A DNA stretch of 64,000 nt, taken from assembly GCF_000003605.2 (NCBI RefSeq), contig NW_003107311.1:24998-88997 (forward strand). Reading direction: 5' to 3'. The first letter of the stretch is position 1. Every line of letters starts with the position of its first letter. The notes beneath the pieces were generated by a model. It had not been told where the DNA came from, did no database searches, and saw only the letters and a program-made list of their open reading frames with translations. This DNA is from Saccoglossus kowalevskii (Eukaryota; Hemichordata; Enteropneusta; Harrimaniidae). A program made the position numbers and the translations under genes. Of this stretch, positions 23,881 through 36,860 are shown in pieces.

Positions 23881-25840
23881 TAAAACCACGAGTAGAGCTC
23901 ACCTATACATTGGTTTAAAACCACGCATATAGCTCACCTATACGTCGGTTTAAAACCACGTGTAGAGCTCACCTATAAGTTGGTTTAAAACCACGCGTAG
24001 AGCTCACCTATACGTCGGTTTAAAACCATGCGTAGAGCTCACCTATACGTCGGTTTAAAACCTTGTGTAGAGCTCAACTATACATTGGTTTAAAACCACT
24101 CGTAGAGCTCACCTATACGTCGGTTTAAAACCACGCGTAGAGCTCACCTATACGTCGGTTTAAAACCACGTGTAGAGCTCACCTATACATCAGTTTAAAA
24201 CCACGTGTAGAGCTCACCTATACGTCGGTTTAAAACCACGTGTAGAGCTCACCTATACATTGGTTTAAAACCACGTGTAGAGCTCACTTATATGTCGGTT
24301 TAAAACCACGTGTAGAGCTCACCTATACGTTGGTTTAAAACCACGCGTAGAGCCCACCTATACGTCGTTTTAAAACCACGCATAGAGCTCACCTATACGT
24401 TGGTTTAAAACCTTGTGTAGAGCTCACCTGTACGTTGGTTTAAAACCACGCGTAGAGCTCACCTATACGTCGGTTTAAAACCACGCATAGAGCTTTCCTA
24501 TACATCGGTTTAAAACCACGTGTAGAGCTCACCTATACGCCGGTTTAAAACCACGCATAGAGCTCACCTATACGTTGGTTTAAAACCTTGTGTAGAGCTC
24601 ACCTGTACGTTGGTTTAAAACCACGCGTAGAGCTCACCTATACGTCGGTTTAAAACCACGCGTAGAGCTCACCTATACGTCGGTTTAAAACCACGCGTAG
24701 AGCTCACCTATACATCGGTTTTAAACCACGTGTAGAGCTCACCTATACGTCGGTTTAAAACCACGCATAGAGCTTTCCTATACATCGGTTTAAAACCACG
24801 TGTAGAGCTCACCTATACGCCGGTTTAAAACCAAGCATAGAGCTCACCTATACGTTGGTTTAAAACCTTGTGTAGAGCTCACCTGTACGTTGGTTTAAAA
24901 CCACGCGTAGAGCTCACCTATACGTCGGTTTAAAACCACGTGTAGAGCTCACCTATACGTCGGTTTAAAACCACGCGTAGAGCTTTCCTATACATTGGTT
25001 TAAAACCACGTGTAGAGCTCACTTATACATCGGTTTAAAACCACGCGTAGAGCTCACCTATACGTCGGTTTAAAACCACGCGTAGAGCTCACCTATACGT
25101 CGGTTTAAAACCTTGTGTAGAGCTCACCTATACATCGGTTTAAAACCACGTGTAGAGCTCACCTATACGTTGGTTTGAAACCACGAGTAGAGCTCACCTA
25201 TACGTTGGTTTAAAACCACGCGTAGAGCTCACCTATACATCGGTTTAAAATCACGCGTAGAGCTCACCTATACATCGGTATAAAACCACGTGTAGAGCTC
25301 ACCTATACGTTGGTTTAAAACCACGCGTAGAGCTCACCTATACGTTGGTTTAAAACCACGCGTAGAGCTCACCTATACATCGGTTTAAAACCACGTGTAG
25401 AGCTCACCTATACGTTGGTTTAAAACCACGCGTAGAGCTCACCTATACGTTGGTTTTAAACCACGCGTAGAGCTCACCTATACATCGGTTTATAACCACG
25501 CGTAGAGCTCACCTATACATCGGTTTAAAACCACGTGTAGAGCTCACCTATACGTCGGTTTAAAACCACGTGTAGAGCTCACCTATACGTTGGTTTAAAA
25601 CCACGCGTAGAGCTTTCCTATACATCGGTTTAAAACCACGTGTAGAGCTCACCTATACGCCGGTTTAAAACCACGCATAGAGCTCACCTATACGTTGGTT
25701 TAAAACCTTGTGTAGAGCTCACCTGTACGTTGGTTTAAAACCACGCGTAGAGCTCACCTATACGTCGGTTTAAAACCACGCGTAGAGCTCACCTATACGT
25801 CGGTTTAAAACCACGCGTAGAGCTCACCTATACTTGGGTT

Positions 25841-25970
25841 TAAAACCACGGGTAGAGTTCACTTATACGTCGGTTTAAAACCACGGGTAGAGTTCACCTA
25901 TACTTCGGTTTAAAACCACGGGTAGAGTTCACTTATACGTCGGTTTAAAACCACGGGTAGACTCACCTAT
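25841..25970 (+). repeat. ACGGG-junction patch on an A/B border
   Basis: Four consecutive monomers carry CACGGGTAG (25,847, 25,882, 25,917 and 25,952). They alternate GAGTTCACTTATACGTCGG with CTTGGG or CTTCGG copies, so the patch is a 70-bp dimer repeated twice. ACGGG was not seen elsewhere. The patch ends in TAGACTCACC, the entry to a block also found near 6.99, 29.6, 59.07 and 59.53 kb. Confidence 0.8.
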
Positions 25971-28900
25971 ACATCGGTTTAAAACCACGCGTAGAGCTCA
26001 CTTATACATCGGTTTAAATCCACGCGTAGAGCTCACCTATACGTCGGTTTAAAACAACGCGTAGAGCTCACCTATACGTCGGTTTAAACCCACGTGTAGA
26101 GCTCACCAATACGTCGGTTTAAAACCACGCGTAGAGCTCACCTATACGTCAGTTTAAAACCACGCGTAGAGCTCACTTATATGTCGGTTTAAAACCACGC
26201 GTAGAGCTCACCTATACGTCGGTTTAAAACCACGCGTGGAGCTCACCTATACATCGGTTTAAAACCACGTGTAGAGCTCACCTATACGTCGGTTTAAAAC
26301 CACGCGTAGAGCTCACCTATACGCCGGTTTAAAACCACGCGTAGAGCTCACCTATACATCGGTTTAAAACCACGTGTCGAGCTCACCTATATGTCGATTT
26401 AAAACCACGCGTAGAGCTCATCTATACGTCGGTTTAAAACCACGCGTAGAGCTCACCTATACGTCGGTTTAAAACCACGCGTAGAGCTCACCTGCACGTC
26501 AGTTTAAAACCATGCGTAGAGCTCACCTGTACGTTGGTTTAAAACCATGCGTAGAGCTCACTTATACATCGGTTTAAAACAACGCGTAGAGCTCACCTAT
26601 ACGTCGGTTTAAAACCACGTGTAGAGCTCACCTATACGTCGGTTTAAAACCACGTGTAGAGCTCACCTATACGTCGGTTTAAAACCACGCGTAGAGCTCA
26701 CCTATACGTCGGTTTAAAACCATGCGTAGAGCTCACTTATACATCGGTTTAAAACAATGCGTAGAGCTCACCTATACGTCGGTTTAAAACAACGCGTAGA
26801 GCTCACCTATACGTCGGTTTAAAACCACGTGTAGAGCTCACCTATACATCGGTTTAAAACCACGCGTAGAGCTCACCTATATATCGGTTTAAAACCATGT
26901 GTAGAGCTCACCTGTACGTCATTTTAAAACCACGTGTAGAGCTCACTTATATGTCGGTTTAAAAACACACGTAGAGCTCACCTATACGTCGGTTTAAAAC
27001 CACGCGTTGAGCTCACCTATACGTCGGTTTAAAACCACGTGTAGAGCTCACCTATACGTCGGTTTAAAACCACGCGTAGAGCTCACCTATACGTCGGTTT
27101 AAAACCACGCGTAGAGCTCACCTATACATCGGTTTAAAACCACGTGTAGAGCTCACCTATACGTCGGTTTAAAACCACGCGTAGAGCTCACCTATACATC
27201 GGTTTAAAACCACGCGTAGAGCTCACCTATACGTCGGTTTAAAACAACGCGTAGAGTTCACCTATACGTCGGTTTAAAACCATGTGTAGAGCTAACCTAT
27301 ACGTCGGTTTAAAACCACGCGTAGAGCTCACCTATACGTCGGTTTAAAACCACACGTAGAGCTCACTTATATGTCGGTTTAAAACCATGCGTAGAGCTCA
27401 CCTATACGTCGGTTTAAAACCACGCGTAGAGCTCACCTATACGTCAGTTTAAAACCACGCGTAGAGCTCACTTATACATCGGTTTAAATCCACGCGTAGA
27501 GCTCACCTATACGTCGGTTTAAAACCACGCGTAGAGCTCACCTATTCTTCGGTTTAAAACCACGCGTAGAGCTCACCTATACGTCGGTTTAAAACCACGT
27601 GTAGAGCTCACCTGAACGTCGGTTTAAAACCACGCGTAGAGCTCACCTATACATCGGTTTAAAACCACGTGTAGAGCTCACCTATACGTCGGTTTAAAAC
27701 CACTGGTAGAGCTCAACTATATGTCAGTTTAAAACCATGCGTAGAGCTCACCTATACGTCGGTTTAAAACTACGAGTAGAGCTCACCTATACGTCGGTTT
27801 AAAACCACGAGTAGAGCTCACCTATACGTCGGTTTAAAACCACGCGTAGAGCTCACCTATACGTCGGTTTAAAACCACGCGTAGAGCTCACCTATACGTC
27901 GGTTTAAAACCACGCGTAGAGCTCACCTATATGTCGGTTTAAAACCACGCGTAGAGCTCACTTATACATCGGTTTAAAACCACGCGTAGAGCTCACCTAT
28001 ACGTCGGTTTAAAACCACGCGTAGAGCTCACCTATTCTTCGGTTTAAAACCACGTGTAAAGCTCACCTGAACGTCGGTTTAAAACCACGTGTAGAGCTCA
28101 CCTATACATCGGTTTAAAACCACGTGTAGAGCTCACCTATACGTCGGTTTAAAACCACTGGTAGAGCTCAACTATATGTCAGTTTAAAACCATGCGTAGA
28201 GCTCACCTATACGTCGGTTTAAAACCACGAGTAGAGCTCACCTATACGTCGGTTTAAAACCACGCGTAGAGCTCACCTATACGTCGGTTTAAAACCACGC
28301 GTAGAGCTCACCTATACGTCGGTTTAAAACCACGCGTAGAGCTCACCTATATGTCGGTTTAAAACCACGCGTAGAGCTCACTTATACATCGGTTTAAAAC
28401 CACGCGTAGAGCTCACCTATACGTCGGTTTAAAACCACGCGTAGAGCTCACCTATATGTCGGTTTAAAACCACGCGTAGAGCTCACTTACACATCGGTTT
28501 AAAACCACGCGTAGAGCTCACCTATACGTCGGTTTAAAACCACGCGTAGAGCTCACCTATTCTTCGGTTTAAAACCACGCGTAGAGCTCACCTATACGTC
28601 GGTTTAAAACCATGTGTAGAGCTCACCTGAACGCCGGTTTAAAACCACGCGTAGAGCTCACCTATACATCGGTTTAAAACCACGTGTAGAGATCACCTAT
28701 ACGTCGGTTTAAAACCACGCGTAGAGCTCATCTATACGTCGGTTTAAAACCACGCGTAGAGCTCACCTATACGTCGGTTTAAAACCACGCGTTGAGCTCA
28801 CCTATACGTCAGTTTAAAACCACGTATAGAGCTCACCTATACGTCGGTTTAAAACCACGCGTAGAGCTCACTTATACATCGGTTTAAAACCACGCGTAGA

Positions 28901-30905
28901 GCTCACCTATACGTCGGTTTAAAACCACGCGTAGAGCTCACCTATTCTTCGGTTTAAAACCACGCGTAGAGCTCACCTATACGTCGGTTTAAAACCACGT
29001 GTAGAGCTCACCTGAACGTCGGTTTAAAACCACGCATAGAGCTCACCTATACATCGGTTTAAAACCACGTGTAGAGCTCACCTATACGTCGGTTTAAAAC
29101 CACTGGTAGAGCTCAACTATATGTCAGTTTAAAACCATGCGTAGAGCTCACCTATACGTCGGTTTAAAACCACGAGTAGAGCTCACCTATACGTCGGTTT
29201 AAAACCACGCGTAGAGCTCACCTATACGTCGGTTTAAAACCACGCATAGAGCTCACCTATACGTCGGTTTAAAACCACGCGTAGAGCTCACCTATACGTC
29301 GGTTTAAAACCATGCGTAGAGCTCACCTATACGTCGGTTTAAAACCACGCGTAGAGCTCATCTATACGTCGGTTTAAAACCACGCGTAGAGCTCACCTAT
29401 ACGTCGGTTTAAAATCACGCGTTGAGCTCACCTATACGTCAGTTGAAAACCACGTATAGAGCTCACCTATATGTCGGTTTAAAACCACGCGTAGAGCTCA
29501 CCTATACGTCGGTTTAAAACCACGCGTAGAGCTCACCTATACATCGGTTTAAAACCACGTGTAGAGCTCACCTATACGTCGGTTTAAAACCATGTGTAGA
29601 CTCACCTATACATCGGTTTAAAACCACGCGTAGAGTTCACTTATACATCGGTTTAAATCCACGCGTAGAGCTCACCTATACGTCGGTTTAAAACAACGCG
29701 TAGAGCTCACCTATACGTCGGTTTAAAACCACGTGTAGAGCTCACCTATTCTTTGGTTTAAAACCACGCATAGAGCTCACCTATACGTCGGTTTAAAACC
29801 ATGTGTAAAGCTCACCTGAACGTCGGTTTAAAACCACGCGTAGAGCTCACCTATACATTGGTTTAAAACCACGTGTAGAGCTCACCTATACTTCGGTTTA
29901 AAACCACTGGTAGAGCTCAACTATATGTCAGTTTAAAACCATGCGTAGAGCTCACCTATACGTCGGTTTAAAACCACGAGTAGAGCTCACCTATACGTCG
30001 GTTTAAAACCACGCGTAGAGCTCATCTATACGTCAGTTTAAAACCACGCGTAGAGCTCACCTATACGTCGGTTTAAAACCACGCGTTGAGCTCACCTATA
30101 CGTCAGTTTAAAACCACGTATAGAGCTCACCTATACGTCGGTTTAAAACCACACGTAGAGCTCACTTATACATCGGTTTAAAACCACGCGTAGAGCTCAC
30201 CTATACGTCGGTTTAAAACCACGCGTAGAGCTCACCTATTCTTCGGTTTAAAACCACGCGTAGAGCTCACCTATACGTCGGTTTAAAACCACGTGTAGAG
30301 CTCACCTGAACGTCGGTTTAAAACCACGCATAGAGCTCACCTATACATCGGTTTAAAACCACGTGTAGAGCTCACCTATACGTCAGTTTAAAACCACTGG
30401 TAGAGCTCAACTATATGTCAGTTTAAAACCATGCGTAGAGCTCACCTATACGTCGGTTTAAAACCACGAGTAGAGCTCACCTATACGTCGGTTTAAAACC
30501 ACGCGTAGAGCTCACCTATACGTCGGTTTAAAACCACGCATAGAGCTCACCTATACGTCGGTTTAAAACCACGCGTAGAGCTCACCTATACGTCGGTTTA
30601 AAACCACGCGTAGAGCTCACTTATACGTCGGTTTAAAACCACTTGTAGAGCTCACCTATACATCGGTTTAAAACCACGTGTAGAGCTCACCTATACGTCG
30701 GTTTAAAACCATGTGTAGAGCTCACCTATATGTCGGTTTAAAACCACTGGTAGAGCTCACCTATGCATCAGTTTAAAACCACGTGTAGAGCTCACCTATA
30801 CGTCGGTTTAAAACCACGTGTAGAGCTCACCTATACATTGGTTTAAAACCACGTGTAGAGCTCACTTATATGTCGGTTTAAAACCACGTGTAGAGCTCAC
30901 CTATA
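25971..30905 (+). repeat. Family B block 3 with 11-23-mer higher-order repeats
   Basis: This is the largest family B stretch. Ordered sets of TATTCTTCGG, CTGAACG, CATCGG, GTCGG, CACTGGTAG, CTCAACTATATGTCAG, CCATGCG and ACGAGTAG repeat with TATTCTT at 27,541, 28,031, 28,556, 28,941, 29,745 and 30,235. The steps are 490, 525, 385, 804 and 490 bp, that is 14, 15, 11, 23 (less one base) and 14 monomers. CACTGG occurs at 27,701, 28,156, 29,101, 29,905 and 30,395. The one-base loss comes from the 34-bp TAGACTCACC monomer near 29,600. There are no genes in this stretch. Confidence 0.82.
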
Positions 30906-31930
30906 CGTTGGTTTAAAACCACGCGTAGAGCCCACCTATACGTCGGTTTAAAACCACGCATAGAGCTCACCTATACATCGGTTTAAAACCACGTGTAGAG
31001 CTCACCTATACGTCGGTTTAAAACCACGCGTAGAGCTCACCTATACATCGGTTTAAAACCACGCGTAGAGCTCACCTATATGTCGGTTTAAAACCACGCG
31101 TAGAGCTCACCTATACGTCGGTTTAAAACCACGCGTAGAGCTCACCTATACATCGGTTTAAAACCACGTGTAGAGCTCACCTATACGTCGGTTTAAAACC
31201 ACGTGTAGAGCTCACCTATACGTCGGTTTAAAACTACGCGTAGAGCTCACCTATACGTCGGTTTAAAACCACGTGTAGAGCTCACCTATACGTCGGTTTA
31301 AAACCACGCATAGAGCTCACCTATACGTCGGTTTAAAACCATGCGTAGAGCTCACCTATACGTCGGTTTAAAACCACGCGTAGAGCTCACCTGTACGTCG
31401 GTTTACAACCACGCGTAGAGCTCACCTGTACGTCGGTTTAAAACCACACGTAGAGCTCACCTGTACGTCGGTTTAAAACCACGCGTAGAGCTCACCTATA
31501 CGTCGGTTTAAAACCATGCGTAGAGCTCACCTATACGTCGGTTTAAAACCACGCATAGAGCTCACCTATACGTCGTTTTAAAACAATGCGTAGAGCTCAC
31601 CTATACGTCGGTTTAAAACCACGCGTAGAGCTTACCTATTCGTCGGTTTAAAACCACGCGTAGAGTTCACATATACGTCGGTTTAAAACCACGCGTAGAG
31701 CTCACCTATACGTCGGTTTAAAACCTCGCGTAGAGCTCACCTATACGTCGATTTAAAACCACGCGTAGAGCTCACCTATACATCAGTTTAAAACTACGTG
31801 TAGAGCTCACCTATACGTCGGTTTAAAACCACGTGTAGAGCTCACCTATACGTCGGTTTAAAACTACGCGTAGAGCTCACCTATACGTCGGTTTAAAACC
31901 ACGTGTAGAGCTCACCTATACATCGGTTTA
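30906..31930 (+). repeat. Mixed transition block
   Basis: A few family A monomers (GTTGG, GCCCACC, CACTTATATG) give way to GTCGG monomers with CTGTACGTCGG, AACAATGCG, CTTACCTATTCG, GAGTTCACATATACG and CCTCGCG. The 31,310-31,920 part matches about 55,650-56,080, including the CTTACCTATTCG and GTCGATTT variants. Family A begins again at the CCTTGTG monomer at 31,935. Confidence 0.65.
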
Positions 31931-31934
31931 AAAC

Positions 31935-33055
31935 CTTGTGTAGAGCTCAACTATACATTGGTTTAAAACCACGCATAGAGCTCAACTATACGTCGGTTTA
32001 AAACCACGCGTAGAGCTCACCTATACGTCGGTTTAAAACCACGTGTAGAGCTCACCTATACATCGGTTTAAAACCACGTGTAGAGCTCACCTATACGTCG
32101 GTTTAAAACCACGTGTAGAGCTCACCTATACATCGGTTTAAAACCACGTGTAGAGCTCACTTATATGTCGGTTTAAAACCATGTGTAGAGCTCACCTATA
32201 CGTTGGTTTAAAACCACGCGTAGAGCTCACCTATACGTCGGTTTAAAACCACGCATAGAGCTCACCTATACGTTGGTTTAAAACCTTGTGTAGAGCTCAC
32301 CTGTATGTTGGTTTAAAACCACGCGTAGAGCTCACCTATACGTCGGTTTAAAACCACGCGTAGAGCTCACCTATACGTTGGTTTAAAACCACGTGTAGCG
32401 CTCACCTATACGTCGGTGTAGAGCTCACCTATGCATTGGTTTAAAACCACGCGTAGAGCTCACCTATACGTCGGTTTAAAACCACGTGTAGAGCTCACCT
32501 ATACGTCGGTTTAAAACCACGTGTAGAGCTCACCTATACATCGGTTTAAAACCACGCGTAGAGCTCACCTATACATCGGTTTAAAACCACGTGTAGAGCT
32601 CACCTATACGTTGGTTTAAAACCTTGTGTAGAGCTCACCTATACATCGGTTTAAAACCACGTGTAGAGCTCACCTATATGTCGGTTGAAAACCACGTGTA
32701 GAGCTCACCTATACGTTGGTTTAAAACCACGCGTAGAGCTCACCTATACATCGGTTTAAAACCACGTGTAGAGCTCACCTATACATCGGTTTAAAACCAC
32801 GTGTAGAGCTCACCTATACATCGGTTTAAAACCACGTGTAGAGCTCACCTATACGTTGGTTTAAAACCACACGTAGAGCTCACCTATACATCGGTTTAAA
32901 ACCACGTGTAGAGCTCACCTATACGTTGGTTTAAAACCACGCGTAGAGCTCACCTATACGTCGGTTTAAAACCACGCGTAGAGCTCACCTATACGTTGGT
33001 TTATAACCACGCGTAGAGCTCACCTATACGTCGGTTTAAACCACGTGTAGAGCTC
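31935..33055 (+). repeat. AACTATACATTGG-marked block, copy 2 of 4
   Basis: It runs in the same monomer order as 14,690-15,960 and 49,714-50,830: AACTATACATTGG, GCATAGAGCTCAACTATACG, CACTTATATG, CTGTATGTTGG, the 23-bp monomer at 32,411, GGTTGAAAACC and the final GGTTTATAACC pair near 33,001-33,050. Confidence 0.82.
32411..32434 (+). repeat. Truncated 23-bp monomer, copy 2
   Basis: GTCGG joins directly to TGTAGAG, followed by CTATGCATTGG. The preceding monomer carries TAGCGCTC, as in the copies near 50,191 and 53,852. Confidence 0.85.
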
Positions 33056-33688
33056 ACCTATACGTTGGTTTAAAACCACGCGTAGAGCTCACCTATACGT
33101 CGGTTTAAAACCACGCGTAGAGCTCACCTATACGTCGGTTTAAAACTTTGTGTAGAGCTCACCTATACGTTGGTTTAAAACCACGTGTAGAGCTCACCTA
33201 TACATCGGTTTAAAACCACATGTAGAGCTCACCTATACATCGGTTTAAAACCACGTGTAGAGCTCACCTATACGTTGGTTTAAAACCACGCGTAGAGCTC
33301 ACCTATACGTCGGTTTAAAACCACGTGTAGAGCTCACCTATACATCGGTTTAAAACCACGTGTAGAGCTCACCTATACGTCGGTTTAAAACCACGTGTAG
33401 AGCTCACCTATACGTCGGTTTAAAACTACGCGTAGAGCTCACCTATACATCGGTTTAAAACCACGTGTAGAGCTCACCTATACGTTGGTTTAAAACCACG
33501 CATAGAGCTCACCTATACGTCGGTTTAAAACCACGTGTAGAGCTCACCTATATGTTGGTTTAAAACCACGCGTAGAGCTCACCTATACGTCGGTTTAAAA
33601 CCACGCGTAGAGCTCACCTATACGTCGGTTTAAAACCTTGTGTAGAGCTCAACTATACGTTGGATTAAAACCATGCGTAGAGCTCACC

Positions 33689-33700
33689 TACATGTATACG
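33689..33700 (+). repeat. 41-bp monomer with CATGTA insertion, copy 4 of 7
   Basis: It has the same insertion and flanks as the other copies. The upstream monomer here has GGATTAAAACC in place of GGTTTAAAACC. Confidence 0.9.
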
Positions 33701-34454
33701 TCGGTTTTAAACCACGCGTAGAGCTCACCTATACGTCGGTTTAAAACCACGTGTAGAGCTCACCTATACATCGGTTTAAAACCACGTGTAGAGCTCACCT
33801 ATACGTCGGTTTAAAACCACGTGTAGAGCTCACCTATACATCGGTTTAAAACCACGTGTAGAGCTCACTTATATGTCGGTTTAAAACCACGTGTAGAGCT
33901 CCCCTATTCGTTGGTTTAAAACCACGCGTAGAGCTCACCTGTACGTTGGTTAAAAACCACGCGTAGAGCTCACCTATACGTCGGTTTAAAACCACGTGTA
34001 GAGCTCACCTATACATCGGTTTAAAACCACGTGTAGAGCTCACCTATACGTCGATTTAAAACCACGTGTAGAGCTCACCTATACATCGGTTTAAAACCAC
34101 GTGTAGAGCTCACTTATATGTCGGTTTAAAACCATGTGTAGAGCACACCTATACGTTGGTATAAAACCACGCGTAGAGCTCACCTATACGTCGGTTTAAA
34201 CCACGTGTAGAGCTCACCTATACGTTGGTTTAAAACCACGCGTAGAGCTTTCCTATACATCGGTTTAAAACCACGTGTAGAGCTCACCTATACGCCGGTT
34301 TAAAACCACGCATAGAGCTCACCTATACGTTGGTTTAAAACCTTGTGTAGAGCTCACCTGTACGTTGGTTTAAAACCACGCGTAGAGCTCACCTATACGT
34401 CGGTTTAAAACCACGCGTAGAGCTCACCTATACGTCGGTTTAAAACCACGCGTA

Positions 34455-35295
34455 GAGCTCACCTATACATCGGTTTTAAACCACGTGTAGAGCTCACCTA
34501 TACGTCGGTTTAAAACCACGCATAGAGCTTTCCTATACATCGGTTTAAAACCACGTGTAGAGCTCACCTATACGCCGGTTTAAAACCAAGCATAGAGCTC
34601 ACCTATACGTTGGTTTAAAACCTTGTGTAGAGCTCACCTGTACGTTGGTTTAAAACCACGCGTAGAGTTCACCTATACGTCGGTTTAAAACCACGTGTAG
34701 AGCTCACCTATACGTCGGTTTAAAACCACGCGTAGAGCTTTCCTATACATTGGTTTAAAACCACGTGTAGAGCTCACTTATACATCGGTTTAAAACCACG
34801 CGTAGAGCTCACCTATACGTCGGTTTAAAACCACGCGTAGAGCTCACCTATACGTCGGTTTAAAACCTTGTGTAGAGCTCACCTATACATCGGTTTTAAA
34901 CCACGTGTAGAGCTCACCTATACGTCGGTTTAAAACCACGCATAGAGCTTTCCTATACATCGGTTTAAAACCACGTGTAGAGCTCACCTATACGCCGGTT
35001 TAAAACCAAGCATAGAGCTCACCTATACGTTGGTTTAAAACCTTGTGTAGAGCTCACCTGTACGTTGGTTTAAAACCACGCGTAGAGCTCACCTATACGT
35101 CGGTTTAAAACCACGTGTAGAGCTCACCTATACGTCGGTTTAAAACCACGCGTAGAGCTTTCCTATACATTGGTTTAAAACCACGTGTAGAGCTCACTTA
35201 TACATCGGTTTAAAACCACGCGTAGAGCTCACCTATACGTCGGTTTAAAACCACGCGTAGAGCTCACCTATACGTCGGTTTAAAACCTTGTGTAG
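34455..35295 (+). repeat. 420-bp tandem higher-order repeat, two copies
   Basis: The CATCGGTTTTAAACC monomer at 34,468 recurs at 34,888, 12 monomers on. The two units agree base by base except GAGTTC at about 34,666 against GAGCTC at 35,086. The unit includes GCATAG / GCTTTCC, ACGCCGG, ACCAAGCATAG, CCTTGTG, CTGTACG and CACTTATACATCGG monomers. Confidence 0.9.
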
Positions 35296-36680
35296 AGCTC
35301 ACCTATACATCGGTTTAAAACCACGTGTAGAGCTCACCTATACGTTGGTTTGAAACCACGAGTAGAGCTCACCTATACGTTGGTTTAAAACCACGCGTAG
35401 AGCTCACCTATACATCGGTTTAAAATCACGCGTAGAGCTCACCTATACATCGGTATAAAACCACGTGTAGAGCTCACCTATACGTTGGTTTAAAACCACG
35501 CGTAGAGCTCACCTATACGTTGGTTTAAAACCACGCGTAGAGCTCACCTATACATCGGTTTAAAACCACGTGTAGAGCTCACCTATACGTTGGTTTAAAA
35601 CCACGCGTAGAGCTCACCTATACGTTGGTTTTAAACCACGCGTAGAGCTCACCTATACATCGGTTTATAACCACGCGTAGAGCTCACCTATACATCGGTT
35701 TAAAACCACGTGTAGAGCTCACCTATACGTCGGTTTAAAACCACGTGTAGAGCTCACCTATACGTTGGTTTAAAACCACGCGTAGAGCTTTCCTATACAT
35801 CGGTTTAAAACCACGTGTAGAGCTCACCTATACGCCGGTTTAAAACCACGCATAGAGCTCACCTATACGTTGGTTTAAAACCTTGTGTAGAGCTCACCTG
35901 TACGTTGGTTTAAAACCACGCGTAGAGCTCACCTATACGTCGGTTTAAAACCACGCGTAGAGCTCACCTATACGTCGGTTTAAAACCACGCGTAGAGCTT
36001 TCCTATACATTGGTTTAAAACCACGTGTAGAGCTCACTTATACATCGGTTTAAAACCACGCGTAGAGCTCACCTATACGTCGGTTTAAAACCACGCGTAG
36101 AGCTCACCTATACGTCGGTTTAAAACCTTGTGTAGAGCTCACCTATACATCGGTTTAAAACCACGTGTAGAGCTCACCTATACGTTGGTTTGAAACCACG
36201 AGTAGAGCTCACCTATACGTTGGTTTAAAACCACGCATAGAGCTCACCTATACATCGGTTTAAAACCACGCGTAGAGCTCACCTATACATCGGTTTAAAA
36301 CCACGTGTAGAGCTCACCTATACGTTGGTTTAAAACCACGCGTAGAGCTCACCTATACGTTGGTTTAAAACCACGCGTAGAGCTCACCTATACATCGGTT
36401 TAAAACCACGTATAGAGCTCACCTATACGTTGGTTTAAAACCACGCGTACAGCTCACCCGTACGTTGGTTTAAAACCACGTGTAGAGCTCACCTATACGT
36501 TGGTTTAAAACCACGCGTAGAGCTCACCTATACGTTGGTTTTAAACCACGCGTAGAGCTCACCTATACATCGGTTTATAACCACGCGTAGAGCTCACCTA
36601 TACATCGGTTTAAAACCACGTGTAGAGCTCACCTATACGTCGGTTTAAAACCACGTGTAGAGCTCACCTATACGTTGGTT
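35000..36680 (+). repeat. 840-bp tandem higher-order repeat, two copies
   Basis: GGTTTGAAACCACGAG lies at about 35,348 and 36,188, 24 monomers apart. From about 35,140 to 35,610 the copies differ at only four bases: GCG against GCATAG, AAATCACG, CGGTATAAAA and GTATAG. The second copy then has two extra monomers (TACAGCTCACCCG and ACGTGTAG), after which the order agrees again. Confidence 0.85.
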
Positions 36681-36860
36681 TAAAACCACGCGTAGAGCTC
36701 ACCTATACATCGGTTTAAAACCACGTGTAGAGCTCACCTATACGTTGGTTTAAAACCACGTGTAGAGCTCACCTATACGTTGGTTTAAAACCACGCGTAG
36801 AGCTCACCTATACGTTGGTTTAAAACCACGCGTAGAGTTCACCTATACATCAGTTTAAAA
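36085..36860 (+). repeat. 775-bp block duplicated at 57,556-58,331
   Basis: The offset is a constant 21,471. Rare shared variants are GGTTTGAAACCACGAG, GTATAGAG, TACAGCTCACCCG, GGTTTTAAACC, GGTTTATAACC and GAGTTCACC with CATCAG. Two differences were noted: CACATATACG near 57,787 and GTTGG against GTCGG near 36,813. Upstream and downstream neighbours differ, so the block is bounded on both sides. Confidence 0.87.

Larger units (their letters stand above)
19561..25840 (+). repeat. Family A block 3
   Basis: Family A monomers resume with CCTTGTG and AAAATCTTGTG copies. The block contains the segment shared with 43.5-44.1 kb (20,735-21,345), the two GCCCACC / ACCGATATG copies (22,260-23,735), an indel cluster (23,725-23,880) and a GCTTTCC region (about 24,490-25,010). 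There are no genes in this stretch. Confidence 0.75.
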
